Program-made: the position numbers and the translations under genes | Notes under the pieces: model-generated | Told to the model about the DNA's origin: nothing | Seen by the model: the letters and a program-made list of their open reading frames with translations, nothing else | Databases searched by the model: none | NCBI GenBank assembly: GCA_013286235.1 | Contig: JABDGE010000017.1 | Span: forward strand, 1-48,427 | Source: Bacteroidota bacterium | Lineage (GTDB): Bacteria > Bacteroidota > Bacteroidia > Sphingobacteriales > Sphingobacteriaceae | Direction of reading: 5' to 3' | DNA length: 48,427 nucleotides | Shown here: positions 35,262-44,396 of the stretch, piece after piece | Position numbering within the stretch: position 1 is the stretch's first letter | How the letters are laid out: every line of letters begins with the position of its first letter

Positions 35262-36590
35262 TTAATTGATGGCTATTGGCTCTGCGATAATGCTTCCGGG
35301 CATTGCTTTTTTGCCTTGGAAGAACCTGATTTTCATAGGGTTCCACCCGATCTTCTGGGGCTTTTCCGTCGAAAAAGCGAAAAATGAAAAAAAGAACGCG
35401 TAAAAGCATACCCCCTTGTCTACATCCAGCAAATTTTCGGATAGGGAGACAATAGCAATAAGCAACATAAAAGAGAAAAAGAGCACATCCTTTTGTTTAA
35501 AAGCGATGGTAAAGCCAAAGGCCAGAGTAGCCAGGTAAGTGAGCAAACCCAGGATGCCGGTTTTTATCAGGAAACTAAGGTATTGGCTGTGCACATTGAG
35601 CCTGTTGAGATAAGAATTGTAGAGTTTTTTATTATAGAAGGCGTCCTGCAAAAGTCCGATCTCCGAGCCTGACCCATAGCCCAATACGGGCGCTTTTTTT
35701 ATTAACCCGGCAGCCGCGTTCCACCTGGCCAGGCGGCCGTCTTCAGTCTCCCCTGCTGTCGATTTAGCCAGATCAAGCGTCAGTTCGTTAACGAAACGCT
35801 CCCTGAAAGCTCCTGACCTTAATACTCCAGCAAACAGTAAAAGCGAAAGCGAAACTGAAACTAACACGAAGCGCCGGCGGCCAACGCCTGTCAATATGAA
35901 AAAGGGAATTGTAAAATTGACGATGACAAGGAATGCTATTAATGCTGATTTTGAGCAAAGCTGCAGCAGGCCGGCTGCCAGGATGACGCTGCAAATAAAA
36001 TAAAACAGCCTTTTGGAGACGGATATTTCTTTTATCAGCAGGGTTAACAAATAAGTGAGCGACAATACAATTTGCATGGAAAAAAATGTAGCATGCATGC
36101 CTATAGGCTCCGAAAAATTATGGTTCGTAAACGCACCCGTAAACATGGCTGAATACGGGAGGTGATAATGGTGCAGTGTTTTAAAGACATCGGCAAACAG
36201 GTAAACGACGGTCGCTGTGCAAACCAGTGCGAACGATAGTAACAATTGAGATTTGTACTTTTTTAAATCCAGGGGGTTAAGGCAAAAAAATACAGGGAAA
36301 ATCAATATAGTAATTTGCTTTCCCCATTCGGTAAAGGCCTCGCCGGGAGTAGGGGTATAAATGGTGCCCGAAACGGTTACCAGGAAAACGGATTGCAGCA
36401 CCAGCGTCCGTAAGTTGAACACTCTTTTTACATCACCCTTTTTTAAGTGGATAAGGGTATGTATCGCATAGCTTATCAGGATAATATGGCTGTAAAACCT
36501 GTCAAACGGCAAACTGGCCATTAATAACATTAAATGGTAAAAGCTTATTTTATTGGCCAAACTATCCTTTATCACAAACAATTCGCTCAT
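35262..36590 (-). CDS. O-antigen ligase/polymerase family membrane protein
   Basis: A 442-residue polytopic membrane protein with about 10-12 transmembrane segments. The Wzy_C-type loop is visible near residues 275-330, with GRLARWNAAAGLIKKAPVLG, then YGSGSEIGLL and LNVHSQYLSFLIKTGILGLL, matching the R..W..A...I...P..G.G and HN(S)-x-YL motifs of O-antigen ligases. It would polymerise or attach a glycan in the periplasm. The start overlaps the upstream glycosyltransferase gene by 29 bases; a start at an internal Met is possible. Confidence 0.88.
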   Translation of the reverse strand: MSELFVIKDSLANKISFYHLMLLMASLPFDRFYSHIILISYAIHTLIHLKKGDVKRVFNLRTLVLQSVFLVTVSGTIYTPTPGEAFTEWGKQITILIFPVFFCLNPLDLKKYKSQLLLSFALVCTATVVYLFADVFKTLHHYHLPYSAMFTGAFTNHNFSEPIGMHATFFSMQIVLSLTYLLTLLIKEISVSKRLFYFICSVILAAGLLQLCSKSALIAFLVIVNFTIPFFILTGVGRRRFVLVSVSLSLLLFAGVLRSGAFRERFVNELTLDLAKSTAGETEDGRLARWNAAAGLIKKAPVLGYGSGSEIGLLQDAFYNKKLYNSYLNRLNVHSQYLSFLIKTGILGLLTYLATLAFGFTIAFKQKDVLFFSFMLLIAIVSLSENLLDVDKGVCFYAFFFSFFAFSTEKPQKIGWNPMKIRFFQGKKAMPGSIIAEPIAIN

Positions 36591-37695
36591 GGTTCAAACC
36601 GCAGTAACATTCCACTATAAAGGCTTCGTATTCATCAATTATTTTCTCCCAGTTAAACTGGTATTTTATTTTGTGAAGGTTATTGCTGACCATCGTTTTT
36701 TCGGGGCCTTTTCGCTGGACGGTTTCAACAATGCTTCTTACTTCTTTGGCATCCGAAAAATAAAACGCATCAGCATTTAATACCGATTTATTAAATGGGT
36801 TGTTATGGGCGGCAATCAAAGCTTCGCTGGCCATTGCTTCCAGTAATGACGGGTTGGTGCCGCCAACGCTATGCCCGTGAAAATACAGGTACGAGTTATT
36901 TTGCAGTGATCGTACTTTGGCCGTATCGTAAATTGATCCCTTGAATTCAATCCGGCCGTCGTTCTTAAACTTATGGGTGATAAATTTTCCAAACCGGTTA
37001 CTTGTATCGCCCAAAACCTTAAATTTCCGCTGCGAGTTGCTGTTGTTAAAGCCTTCCAATATCGTTTCGATATTGTTTTCGGGTTCCATCCGGGCCATCA
37101 GCAAAAAATAGTCTTCTTTTTGGGCTTCGCCGGTTTCCACCTGTTCCCGCTCTTCCTCCGAAAAGAGGTCAGCGCCGTAGGGTATATACCTGCTGTTGAT
37201 CTTGTATTTTTCGCCGAGGTATGATTTGATGACCAGCGAATCGGAAATATAAAACTGGCTATATTTTACGGCGAGCTTTTCGGCATATTTTAGAAATGTT
37301 TGTACCGGGCGAGCGTACTTCGACCGTCTCCACTCCAGGCCGTCCATATTCGTGATAATGGTGGAATCCGCGGGATATAATTTACCCCAAATGGAACTGC
37401 TGGTATAGCCCATTATTAAAATCACATCAAAATGTTGTTTACGGGCATCAAGCAGGCAATTAAGATCGTAAACAAACTGCCCGCTTGCTCCGATCAGGTA
37501 CTCAGGATCATAACAATGCCTGATCTCAACGCCATTCCAGGTCGTTTCCTGGTAGGGGTGCTTATGCGAGTTATAAACCGTAACCCCGTACCCTCTTTTA
37601 ACCAGGCCTTCTGATACATACTCTGAAATATGCTCAAATCCTCCGTAATTATTGGGGATACCCCTTGTACCCAAAATCGCTATCCTTAATTTCAT
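36562..37695 (-). CDS. Glycosyltransferase with DUF1972 domain (rhamnosyltransferase-like)
   Basis: A 377-residue GT4-type enzyme with the DUF1972 N-terminus (RIAILGTRGIPNNYGGFEHI, then VYNSHKHPYQETTWNGVEI). The donor domain has YFLLMARMEPENNIETILEG and FHGHSVGGTNPSLLEAMASE, with the E-x7-E-like site. Members such as the pneumococcal Cps2T-type enzymes are rhamnosyltransferases; whether rhamnose is the donor here is not certain. It overlaps the preceding GT4 gene by 4 bases. Confidence 0.88.
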   Translation of the reverse strand: MKLRIAILGTRGIPNNYGGFEHISEYVSEGLVKRGYGVTVYNSHKHPYQETTWNGVEIRHCYDPEYLIGASGQFVYDLNCLLDARKQHFDVILIMGYTSSSIWGKLYPADSTIITNMDGLEWRRSKYARPVQTFLKYAEKLAVKYSQFYISDSLVIKSYLGEKYKINSRYIPYGADLFSEEEREQVETGEAQKEDYFLLMARMEPENNIETILEGFNNSNSQRKFKVLGDTSNRFGKFITHKFKNDGRIEFKGSIYDTAKVRSLQNNSYLYFHGHSVGGTNPSLLEAMASEALIAAHNNPFNKSVLNADAFYFSDAKEVRSIVETVQRKGPEKTMVSNNLHKIKYQFNWEKIIDEYEAFIVECYCGLNHERIVCDKG

Positions 37696-38777
37696 GCTGT
37701 AGCTGCTATTTGATATGCTTTTAATGTTTGTATGGCGGCATGTTCCCAGGTATATTTTGATAAGATCTTTTGCCGGAAAGGTTCATTTAATGGCGCCGAG
37801 CTGGCTTTTTCAACAGCCTGGCGTATGCTTTCAGGCGCCGAAGGGTCGCAATAAAAGGCATCGTTTTCAAAATATTCACGGGTATCGCCTTTGTCGGTAA
37901 TAACAATATTGCAACCCATCACGGCCGCTTCGATCGAACTGAGTCCTGTAGTTTCAAACCAGCTGGGAAGCACATGAACTTTAGCCCGCTCATAGTAAGC
38001 CACCAGCTCATCGACCGGTAGATGGCGTACAAAGCTGACGTTATCTGCCGCTATACGCCGGCATTCATTGTAATAATTTACCTGGTTTGGCGCGGGCGAT
38101 CCGATAATTAGTAATTGATACTCCGTATTATTTAAAGCCTTTATGAGGTTTAACTGGTTTTTTATCCCCTCTATCCGGCCAATACAAAGCACCAGCCGGT
38201 CATCTTTCCGTACACTCGGGTTATATTGAAACATATTGGGATCAACACCGTTGGGGACAACTACATTGTTGATAGGACCTGAATAGTTTTTTTCAACCCT
38301 TTGGTATTCCGATTCGGAATTTGGAAGTATTACGGCCGCGCGCCGCAATATGTCAATAATGCTTTTCCGTTGGCCTTTCCAGGTATAACTGATGCTGGCC
38401 ATGTGATCTCTACCCAATAACCACCGTGCCATTGTTTTTACATATTCAATGCCATCTGCCGGCATATACGCAAACAATGCCCCAAAACCTTTACGGTGAT
38501 GTTTGTCGTATTCGGTGTAATTGCATAGTATGGTTGAAACTACAAAAGGCTTTTTTGCTTTATTACTGTGATAAAGTATGTCTGCTGGGCGCGTAATATT
38601 AAAAAAATGCAGCAGGCTATAATGCTCGTAGTCGATTTGCTGGTTTGATAGCAGTATCTCCACATCAATCCCCATGGTGCTAAGCTGCTTGGCTGTTTGC
38701 ACAATCTGAACCGTATCGCCCCCTGGAACGCGGTATAATGTTGACCTGGTTATAAAAGCTACGTTCATCATTTTCAT
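37692..38777 (-). CDS. Glycosyltransferase family 4 protein
   Basis: A 361-residue GT-B enzyme. The donor domain has LVLCIGRIEGIKNQLNLIKA, LLIIGSPAPNQVNYYNECRR, VSFVRHLPVDELVAYYERAK and LPSWFETTGLSSIEAAVMGC, the catalytic E-x7-E motif of GT4. The N-terminal acceptor part has GGDTVQIVQTAKQLSTMGI. It overlaps the GT2 gene upstream and the DUF1972 gene downstream by 4 bases each, so the three glycosyltransferases are translated together and probably act on one growing repeat unit. Confidence 0.9.
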   Translation of the reverse strand: MKMMNVAFITRSTLYRVPGGDTVQIVQTAKQLSTMGIDVEILLSNQQIDYEHYSLLHFFNITRPADILYHSNKAKKPFVVSTILCNYTEYDKHHRKGFGALFAYMPADGIEYVKTMARWLLGRDHMASISYTWKGQRKSIIDILRRAAVILPNSESEYQRVEKNYSGPINNVVVPNGVDPNMFQYNPSVRKDDRLVLCIGRIEGIKNQLNLIKALNNTEYQLLIIGSPAPNQVNYYNECRRIAADNVSFVRHLPVDELVAYYERAKVHVLPSWFETTGLSSIEAAVMGCNIVITDKGDTREYFENDAFYCDPSAPESIRQAVEKASSAPLNEPFRQKILSKYTWEHAAIQTLKAYQIAATA

Positions 38778-39727
38778 CTTGTTGTTTTGTGAAGCCAGGC
38801 AATAAATCTTTCGGGTAAATAACTTAGCGTGTACAACAGGTAGTTATCAAGCCGGAGCGGATGCAGCGTAATAGCCCTAACCACATTTAATCTTGCTTTT
38901 TCCGGCTGGTAGTTATTGAGCAGGAATTTTTTGCCGCAAAGGGCATAATAGGCCCCCTGCTTTATTTTCGGAGAATGGCTTTTTCCGCTGATCAACATCA
39001 ACTCTCTGCCTTCGCTTTCAGTGATATAGCCTTTTTTAAGCGTTAAATACTTTATGGAGAGGAATTTACGGGTATGCCACTTTTCGTCGATCGTGATCGA
39101 ATCGGGGTTAAGCCTTACTTTTATCAGCGCCTGCGACAGGTTGCAGGCTTTTTGATTTTTGAGAATGTTTATCCATAAAAAATGGTCTTCGTAGGTATAG
39201 GCATATTCGTTGTAGCCGCCATTGTCAACCACCACCTCTTTTTTATAAAATACCGAAGAGTGAATAAACGGGCAGACCGAGTATTTTAACTGTTGTATTT
39301 CCTCGTTTAAATGACCCGCCAGGTGGTGGGTAAACATAAAGTGGCCTTCTGCATCCACATAATCGGCGGTTGAACCTACCACGCTGTACTCCGGGTAGGC
39401 GGTTATAAACTCATACTGAATTTTAAGCCTATGCGGGTGACAAATATCGTCGGCATCAAACCTGGCAATATAGGGTGCACGAGCATAGGATAAACCCAGG
39501 TTCAATGCCGACGACACTCCCTTATTCCGTTGGGTAACAATAACAATACGCGGATCGTGAAAAGAATTGGCGATAGCTAACGTGTCATCCGTTGAGCCAT
39601 CGTTGATGATCAAAAGTTCAAAATCTGTAAACGACTGGCGTAATACGGAAGTAATTGCTTCTGCGATATACTTTTCAGCATTGTATGCCGGCATTAAAAC
39701 GCTAACCTTTGGATTATTGCTTGTCAT
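38774..39727 (-). CDS. Glycosyltransferase family 2 protein
   Basis: A 317-residue GT-A enzyme. It starts with VSVLMPAYNAEKYIAEAITS, then FELLIINDGSTDDTLAIAN and the DxD-type metal site in YIARFDADDICHPHRL; the ED acceptor-base region is in YTYEDHFLWINIL. There are no transmembrane segments. It overlaps the Wzy-like gene by 4 bases and the GT4 gene by 4 bases. Sugar donor unknown. Confidence 0.9.
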   Translation of the reverse strand: MTSNNPKVSVLMPAYNAEKYIAEAITSVLRQSFTDFELLIINDGSTDDTLAIANSFHDPRIVIVTQRNKGVSSALNLGLSYARAPYIARFDADDICHPHRLKIQYEFITAYPEYSVVGSTADYVDAEGHFMFTHHLAGHLNEEIQQLKYSVCPFIHSSVFYKKEVVVDNGGYNEYAYTYEDHFLWINILKNQKACNLSQALIKVRLNPDSITIDEKWHTRKFLSIKYLTLKKGYITESEGRELMLISGKSHSPKIKQGAYYALCGKKFLLNNYQPEKARLNVVRAITLHPLRLDNYLLYTLSYLPERFIAWLHKTTR

Positions 39728-41367
39728 ATCGCAGCGGTTTTACGATAATTGGTCTCTTTGATATTGAGCAATAGCAGCAGCTCAAAAAACACCAGTACCG
39801 ATAATTGCTCAAACCAGTAGTCAATAGAAAAAGCAGCCAGCATCAGCAATAGCACAGGAAGTCCGTAGGTAAGCTTTTTATATTGGCGGGTAAAAAATCC
39901 GAGGTAGAAAATCACAAATACAGTTAAACCGATCAATCCATATTCGGCGATCATCTGGTCGTAAACAGAAAAAGGGTTATTGGTTAGGGAATGCAGTTCC
40001 CTTCTTTTGCTAAAAAAATTCAGGTAAACATCGAGGTGATTTATCAGGAAATCTTTGCCGATATAAATGTATTTTTCCGGAAAGCCGCCGGCAAATTCTA
40101 GCCCGGTTGCCTTAAATGCCAGTTTCGACGAAAAGTTACCCATGCCGCCTCCTGTTATTATTTTGGCCGGATGACTTTTCAGAAAGTTAGTCGTTTGTAA
40201 AAACCCTAAGGCCTTGCCCGGCAAAGTAACCCTTAAAGAATCCTGGCCAGAAAGCTGAAGTACAGCCTTATGCTGATCAATGAAGGTCAAAAGCTTTCTT
40301 TGTTCGACCGGCGTATCCGTCGGAGTTTGATAGGGGGGGGTATTGATATCGGCGCCAACAATAATGACACGGCCGGAGCCTGTTGCCGGGAGATTTGAGG
40401 GAATGATACTCATACCGGCTGCGTTGACGGCATACTTATTCCTGATCTCCTTAACGCTATCCAGGTAATGCTTTGCAAATATCCTTTTTTTTGCTTCGGG
40501 TCCTTTTAAACTATCCGCATTAACTTCCAATGGCGCAGGATTTACAGGAAGCGTTGGCGGATGGATGATGTTTTTTATGGTTTCGTGCACATACCCGTTG
40601 TTTTGCGGGGACACCTTACCGAGGAACACCACCAGGAACATCAGGCAAATGATAATAAGACTCTTTTGATCCCGGTTGGTTCTAAATGCAAACAAGAAAA
40701 CCAACACAAGCATTAATGCTATATTCATAAAATTGCTGGCGGTCAGGAGCAAAACCACCATACAGACCAGTACCATCAAGGGCTTCTTCCTGTCTAAAAA
40801 ATAAACAACGCCAAAGGCATTTAAAACTGCATTGGTGGTTGAAATATCGAATGTTAGGCCCCTGATGTAATCTCCGGTGCCCAAAAAGTATTTTTGGTAT
40901 TGACCCTGGTAGCGATAAGGATTAATATCGTGCGCGTCCAGCATGATATAGCCAATATTACAAAGGGAAATGATGGCGTTGAGGACAAAGAAAACGAGTA
41001 TGGTGCGGTGAATGATTTCCGTATCATTGTCTTCAATAGCTATTTTGACCTGGTGAACGGCTAAAAGGCACAAGATCCAAAACCCCATTCCCATCAAAAA
41101 AACCACAGGGTAATTGGCATTGCCATAGCTTTTGTATAGGATGAAGTTAAACAAAGCAATAACTATTACCAATGGGTAAAAAAGGGGCAGCCTTGTATTT
41201 TTAAAGCTAAAGCCGAATTTAAAGTTGAACCGCAGCAGGTAGATGATAACAATGGCCGGAATTTTTACCGCGAGTTTCACGTTCAAAAAGAGTATCAAAA
41301 ACAAAAGGAGTTTCCAATCCACTTTACTGAGTATGTTCTTAAAATCAATCCTGTAAAAGCTATCCAT
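39724..41367 (-). CDS. Wzy-like polysaccharide polymerase (multi-spanning membrane protein)
   Basis: A 547-residue membrane protein with about 10 hydrophobic segments, and a large extracytoplasmic loop between residues about 260 and 450 (rich in Pro, Asn and Thr), followed by three more helices. This layout, with a big periplasmic loop, fits O-antigen or exopolysaccharide polymerases; sequence similarity within Wzy proteins is low, so the family assignment is by layout and neighbours. The loop codes through a run of eight C (minus strand, at 40333-40340). It overlaps the GT2 gene by 4 bases. Confidence 0.72.
   Translation of the reverse strand: MDSFYRIDFKNILSKVDWKLLLFLILFLNVKLAVKIPAIVIIYLLRFNFKFGFSFKNTRLPLFYPLVIVIALFNFILYKSYGNANYPVVFLMGMGFWILCLLAVHQVKIAIEDNDTEIIHRTILVFFVLNAIISLCNIGYIMLDAHDINPYRYQGQYQKYFLGTGDYIRGLTFDISTTNAVLNAFGVVYFLDRKKPLMVLVCMVVLLLTASNFMNIALMLVLVFLFAFRTNRDQKSLIIICLMFLVVFLGKVSPQNNGYVHETIKNIIHPPTLPVNPAPLEVNADSLKGPEAKKRIFAKHYLDSVKEIRNKYAVNAAGMSIIPSNLPATGSGRVIIVGADINTPPYQTPTDTPVEQRKLLTFIDQHKAVLQLSGQDSLRVTLPGKALGFLQTTNFLKSHPAKIITGGGMGNFSSKLAFKATGLEFAGGFPEKYIYIGKDFLINHLDVYLNFFSKRRELHSLTNNPFSVYDQMIAEYGLIGLTVFVIFYLGFFTRQYKKLTYGLPVLLLMLAAFSIDYWFEQLSVLVFFELLLLLNIKETNYRKTAAI
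40333..40340 (-). repeat. Homopolymer of eight C within the Wzy-like gene
   Basis: On the minus strand the codons ACC CCC CCC TAT (Thr-Pro-Pro-Tyr) contain a run of eight C. A change of one base would frameshift the protein in its extracytoplasmic loop, so slipped-strand variation is possible. Confidence 0.7.
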
Positions 41368-41399
41368 TACCCACTTCTGTATAACTAAAGTCTAAAAGT

Positions 41400-41504
41400 T
41401 TAACCACGGAGAACACGGAGGAGGCACAGAGGCCACAGAGTCTTAATAGTTTGTCAATTTTTTCTCTGTGTTCTCTCTGCATTCTTTGCGATCTCCGTGG
41501 TTAA
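41400..41504. repeat. Imperfect inverted-repeat element (CCACGGAGA type)
   Basis: The ends TTAACCACGGAGA (41400-41412) and its reverse complement (41492-41504) are perfect 13-base inverted repeats. The inside holds repeated ACACGGAG, CACAGAG and CTCTGTGTTCTCT units that also pair. Such elements between genes are familiar in Bacteroidota. The 357-base gap 41368-41724 holds only this element and the palindromes that follow. Confidence 0.75.
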
Positions 41505-41576
41505 AATGCACTTCTAAGGGTTGTTTTAGCCGAAACATAAAGCCTTTTATTTTAGACTTCTATGTAACTTAAATTA

Positions 41577-41592
41577 TCCGCCAACTGGCGGA
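41577..41592. repeat. Palindrome TCCGCCA/AC/TGGCGGA
   Basis: A perfect 7-bp inverted repeat with a 2-base loop, just before the direct-repeat copy at 41596. It may be a part of the same mobile or structural repeat. Confidence 0.7.
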
Positions 41593-41595
41593 CGT

Positions 41596-41641
41596 CAGTC
41601 GCAGCTTCTTTCGGTCCCGATAGCTATCGGGATCCGGACTA
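41596..41641 (+). repeat. 46-base direct repeat, copy 1 (beside the flippase gene)
   Basis: Matches the copy at 43211-43256 in 41 of 46 positions by eye, in the same orientation. Inside is the perfect 18-base palindrome TCCCGATAGCTATCGGGA (41615-41632). It lies about 84 bases beyond the 3' end of the flippase gene. Confidence 0.8.
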
Positions 41642-41724
41642 GTTAACATTCCATCATTGGCATCGTAGAGATTACGGCCTGAAAATGGGAAGGGTTGCCT
41701 GTGGAGGAACAGAAATAAACGGAA

Positions 41725-43140
41725 TTACCGCATCAAGAATTTCTTTAGCAAAGCCCCGTCGGATATTTTGATTTGTTTTAAAGCCAATAACAGGAGCAGG
41801 TACGATAGCAAAGCAAAAGGAAGCAACAGCCATGTTTGGGGAATCAGCGTTTTCGCAGCCATGCCGCATAGCAGGGCGCTTAGCGTGCAAACTAACAAAG
41901 GCTGCCAAACCGGGCTAAGCTGGGAAATGGTGTTCTTTTTTAAATAGAAAATGCTTTGAACCATACAGGCTGCTAAGAAAGCAAACGCAGCCCCTTCATT
42001 TTTAAAGATCGGGATGAGCAAAACGTCCCCGGCGACATTTACTGTAAAAGTGAGCACAAATGAACTAAGGATCATTTTTAAGCGCCCCTGGGCAAAAAAA
42101 ATCGTCCATAAAAAATTATTGAGGTATATGAATGGCGCACATAGGGTTAAAATGAAAATTGTTTTAACATTTACCGCTCCATATTTACCGGATGTTACGC
42201 CATCAATAACAGGCGCCCAGTAAATGTTCAACACTAAACCAGTAAATGCAGCTATGATCATTTCAAAGCGAACTAATGATTTCAGCCCGGCCAATGGAAC
42301 CTCCGTTTGTTTAAATAACCGGGTAAAAAGCGGGATTAGCACAGGGGCAATTGCCAGTAAAGGGAGGGTAGACATTTCAAAAATTTTGTAGGCAAAACTG
42401 TACTCCGCCAGCTTTATCGCCGAGACCATAAAACCGATAAATATCCAGTCAAAGCGGGCCAAAGCCGAGGTTATCAAAACAACACCTGTTTGAGGCAGCG
42501 ATTCAAAAAGCAGCGCTTTATAATTAGCGCTATTCCATTTAATGTTTAAGGGGAGATTTGTAAAACGCCTGAATAACCAAATAGTAAGTAATAGTTCGGC
42601 AACGTCTCCGCTCACAAAAACTATAATAATGTTTTGCAGGTTTAAATCCCGGGTAAGCATTAACACAATCAGAGCGGCGCAGCGAATGATATTTGAGATT
42701 ACCGACATATAAGCCAATAACCTGAACTGCTCCAAACCGGTAGCGGCCTGTTTAAAAGGGCTTGAAAAAAAGATCATCAGCTTACCTGCACCTATTAACA
42801 GCAATAAGCCAAATAAAATACCTGCGTGCGGGAGCAGGTAATAACCCGTTAAAAGCAACCCATAAAAGCCAAGCCCCGAGACCAGAACGTGCCAGATGTA
42901 AATCGAAAGCACCGATGTGACATTAACCCCGGAAGCGATTTTTTTTATGGCCAATTGATCAATACCCATTGACAATATATTAAAAACAGCCATCAAAACA
43001 GCTAATGCCAGGTTGATCAGCCCAAAACTGTTTTTGTTTATGCCGGTTGATAGTACATAAAATATCCCCAGTCCTGCCGCCTGGTTAACAATAAGCTGAA
43101 GGGTATTAAATGAAAGGTTCCTGACGATTTTTGCGTTCAT
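41725..43140 (-). CDS. Oligosaccharide flippase (Wzx/PST family)
   Basis: A 471-residue protein with about 12-14 transmembrane segments, in the polysaccharide-transporter branch of the MOP superfamily. The N-terminal segment FNTLQLIVNQAAGLGIFYVL and the paired-helix layout are typical. It would flip undecaprenyl-linked repeat units across the inner membrane, to be joined by the Wzy-like polymerase. It is separated by a 357-base repeat-rich gap from the Wzy-like gene and is flanked by two copies of a 46-base direct repeat. Confidence 0.85.
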   Translation of the reverse strand: MNAKIVRNLSFNTLQLIVNQAAGLGIFYVLSTGINKNSFGLINLALAVLMAVFNILSMGIDQLAIKKIASGVNVTSVLSIYIWHVLVSGLGFYGLLLTGYYLLPHAGILFGLLLLIGAGKLMIFFSSPFKQAATGLEQFRLLAYMSVISNIIRCAALIVLMLTRDLNLQNIIIVFVSGDVAELLLTIWLFRRFTNLPLNIKWNSANYKALLFESLPQTGVVLITSALARFDWIFIGFMVSAIKLAEYSFAYKIFEMSTLPLLAIAPVLIPLFTRLFKQTEVPLAGLKSLVRFEMIIAAFTGLVLNIYWAPVIDGVTSGKYGAVNVKTIFILTLCAPFIYLNNFLWTIFFAQGRLKMILSSFVLTFTVNVAGDVLLIPIFKNEGAAFAFLAACMVQSIFYLKKNTISQLSPVWQPLLVCTLSALLCGMAAKTLIPQTWLLLPFALLSYLLLLLALKQIKISDGALLKKFLMR

Positions 43141-43210
43141 TAAAAAGGGTTAACCGGTTATGGTTCGAGCCTGATTTCTCTATATAACCTAAGCTTCTTT
43201 GCCGAAACTT

Positions 43211-43256
43211 CAGTCGCAGCGTCTTTCTGTCCTCATAGCTATCGGGATTCGGACTA
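43211..43256 (+). repeat. 46-base direct repeat, copy 2 (beside the flippase gene)
   Basis: Second copy of the repeat at 41596-41641, same orientation, five mismatches by eye. Its palindrome is broken (CCTCATAGCTATCGGG). It lies in the short gap upstream of the flippase gene. Confidence 0.8.
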
Positions 43257-43267
43257 ATTTAACGCTT

Positions 43268-44068
43268 TCAATATTCCAAAGCAAACCGTTCCTCAGTTAC
43301 TTGCTTTTTGTGCCCCAAAGTCTGCATACGGCTCAAAAGCCGGTATTTGAGCCGGGTGTTCTTAACAGTGGTTAGGGCTATGTCCAAACCTTCGCGGCCA
43401 TCTAAAAAGCCCAGGCAAATTATGTAGTTTTTAATGAAGCCGAACAGGGGGGAGATGTATAATTTGATGACATTAGTGGTTTTGCCGGTCTGCAGGTATT
43501 TTTCAGCGCTCAATTTTGCGTAATGATTGCTTTTGCTTTTATACGCTATAGCATTGTTTACGGAATAGTGGTGCAAATGGCCGCCGGCTAATTTTTTCAC
43601 CCTGGTACCAGGTGGGATGATCAGGGTTTCATGCACCATCGTTTCGTTCCATTTAACAGCAACCCGGTTAAAAAGGCGGATATGGTGATCTCTTCCCCAG
43701 CGTCCAAACCTGATCGGTTTTTCACCGAAATAGGATTTGAACCTAATATCGTAAACCACATGCGTATTATTATAGTTTACCAGGTGAAGGGTTTTTATCA
43801 ACTCGTCATCAGGTATTTCGTCCGCATCAATGCTCAATATCCAGTTATACTTAGCTGCCGCAATACCTTTGTTTTTATTTGCGCCATACCCTTCCCATTT
43901 TTGATTATAGATTCTGCAGCTATCTATTGCGGCACCGACGCCTTCGTCATGATTACTTCCGTTGTAGATCACAACAATATCATCAGTGATCAGTTGTGCT
44001 TTATTAATACAGGCCGGTAATATATCGGCCACATTTTTGGTAATTATTACGATAGAAACCGGGACCAT
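43268..44068 (-). CDS. Glycosyltransferase family 2 protein (WaaE/KdtX-like)
   Basis: A 266-residue GT-A enzyme. The start VSIVIITKNVADILPACINK, the segment KWEGYGANKNKGIAAAKYNW and the metal site LSIDADEIPDDELIKTL are characteristic of the LPS-core beta-glycosyltransferase WaaE-like GT2 group. The segment IRFGRWGRDHHIRLFNR that follows is also typical. It is the first gene of the minus-strand polysaccharide operon and may start or extend the repeat unit. Confidence 0.9.
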   Translation of the reverse strand: MVPVSIVIITKNVADILPACINKAQLITDDIVVIYNGSNHDEGVGAAIDSCRIYNQKWEGYGANKNKGIAAAKYNWILSIDADEIPDDELIKTLHLVNYNNTHVVYDIRFKSYFGEKPIRFGRWGRDHHIRLFNRVAVKWNETMVHETLIIPPGTRVKKLAGGHLHHYSVNNAIAYKSKSNHYAKLSAEKYLQTGKTTNVIKLYISPLFGFIKNYIICLGFLDGREGLDIALTTVKNTRLKYRLLSRMQTLGHKKQVTEERFALEY

Positions 44069-44176
44069 TTATCAATTATTAGTCGCCAATAGGTTGGCTG
44101 TATATTCTGTAATACCAATACGGTTTATAAAATGGTTGCCTGTGCAGTAATTTTTAATAGGAAGGTGGAAGGAAAA

Positions 44177-44248
44177 AGCCAAAAGCTGAAAGCCGAAAGC
44201 CGAAAGGTTCCTGACTCTTGATTCTTGGCTCTTGGTTCTTGGCTCTTG
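44177..44248 (+). repeat. Heptanucleotide tandem repeats (AGCCGAA and GCTCTTG types)
   Basis: Two adjacent arrays: AGCCAAA, AGCTGAA, AGCCGAA, AGCCGAA at 44177-44204, and ACTCTTG, ATTCTTG, GCTCTTG, GTTCTTG, GCTCTTG at 44214-44248. The second is the reverse complement of the CAAGAGC family. They fill the middle of the 328-base gap 44069-44396, whose right part must contain the promoter of the sigma-factor gene, though I could not identify it. Confidence 0.88.
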
Positions 44249-44396
44249 ATTCAAATAAAGAATAATTATTTATTAACAATCAATCACTTGTACGTAATTT
44301 GGTATTTTTAAATTGTTAACAGGCAACCTTTAACGATTACCTTCCGTGATGAGGATATGCGCAATTCGACAAAATAGTTAAACTGGTAGAACGCAT

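Noticed and set aside
44072..44254. Minus-strand frame of 60 residues starting with a QEPRTKSQE-type repeat
   Set aside because: It is made of heptanucleotide repeat sequence read in frame. It has no protein-like core.
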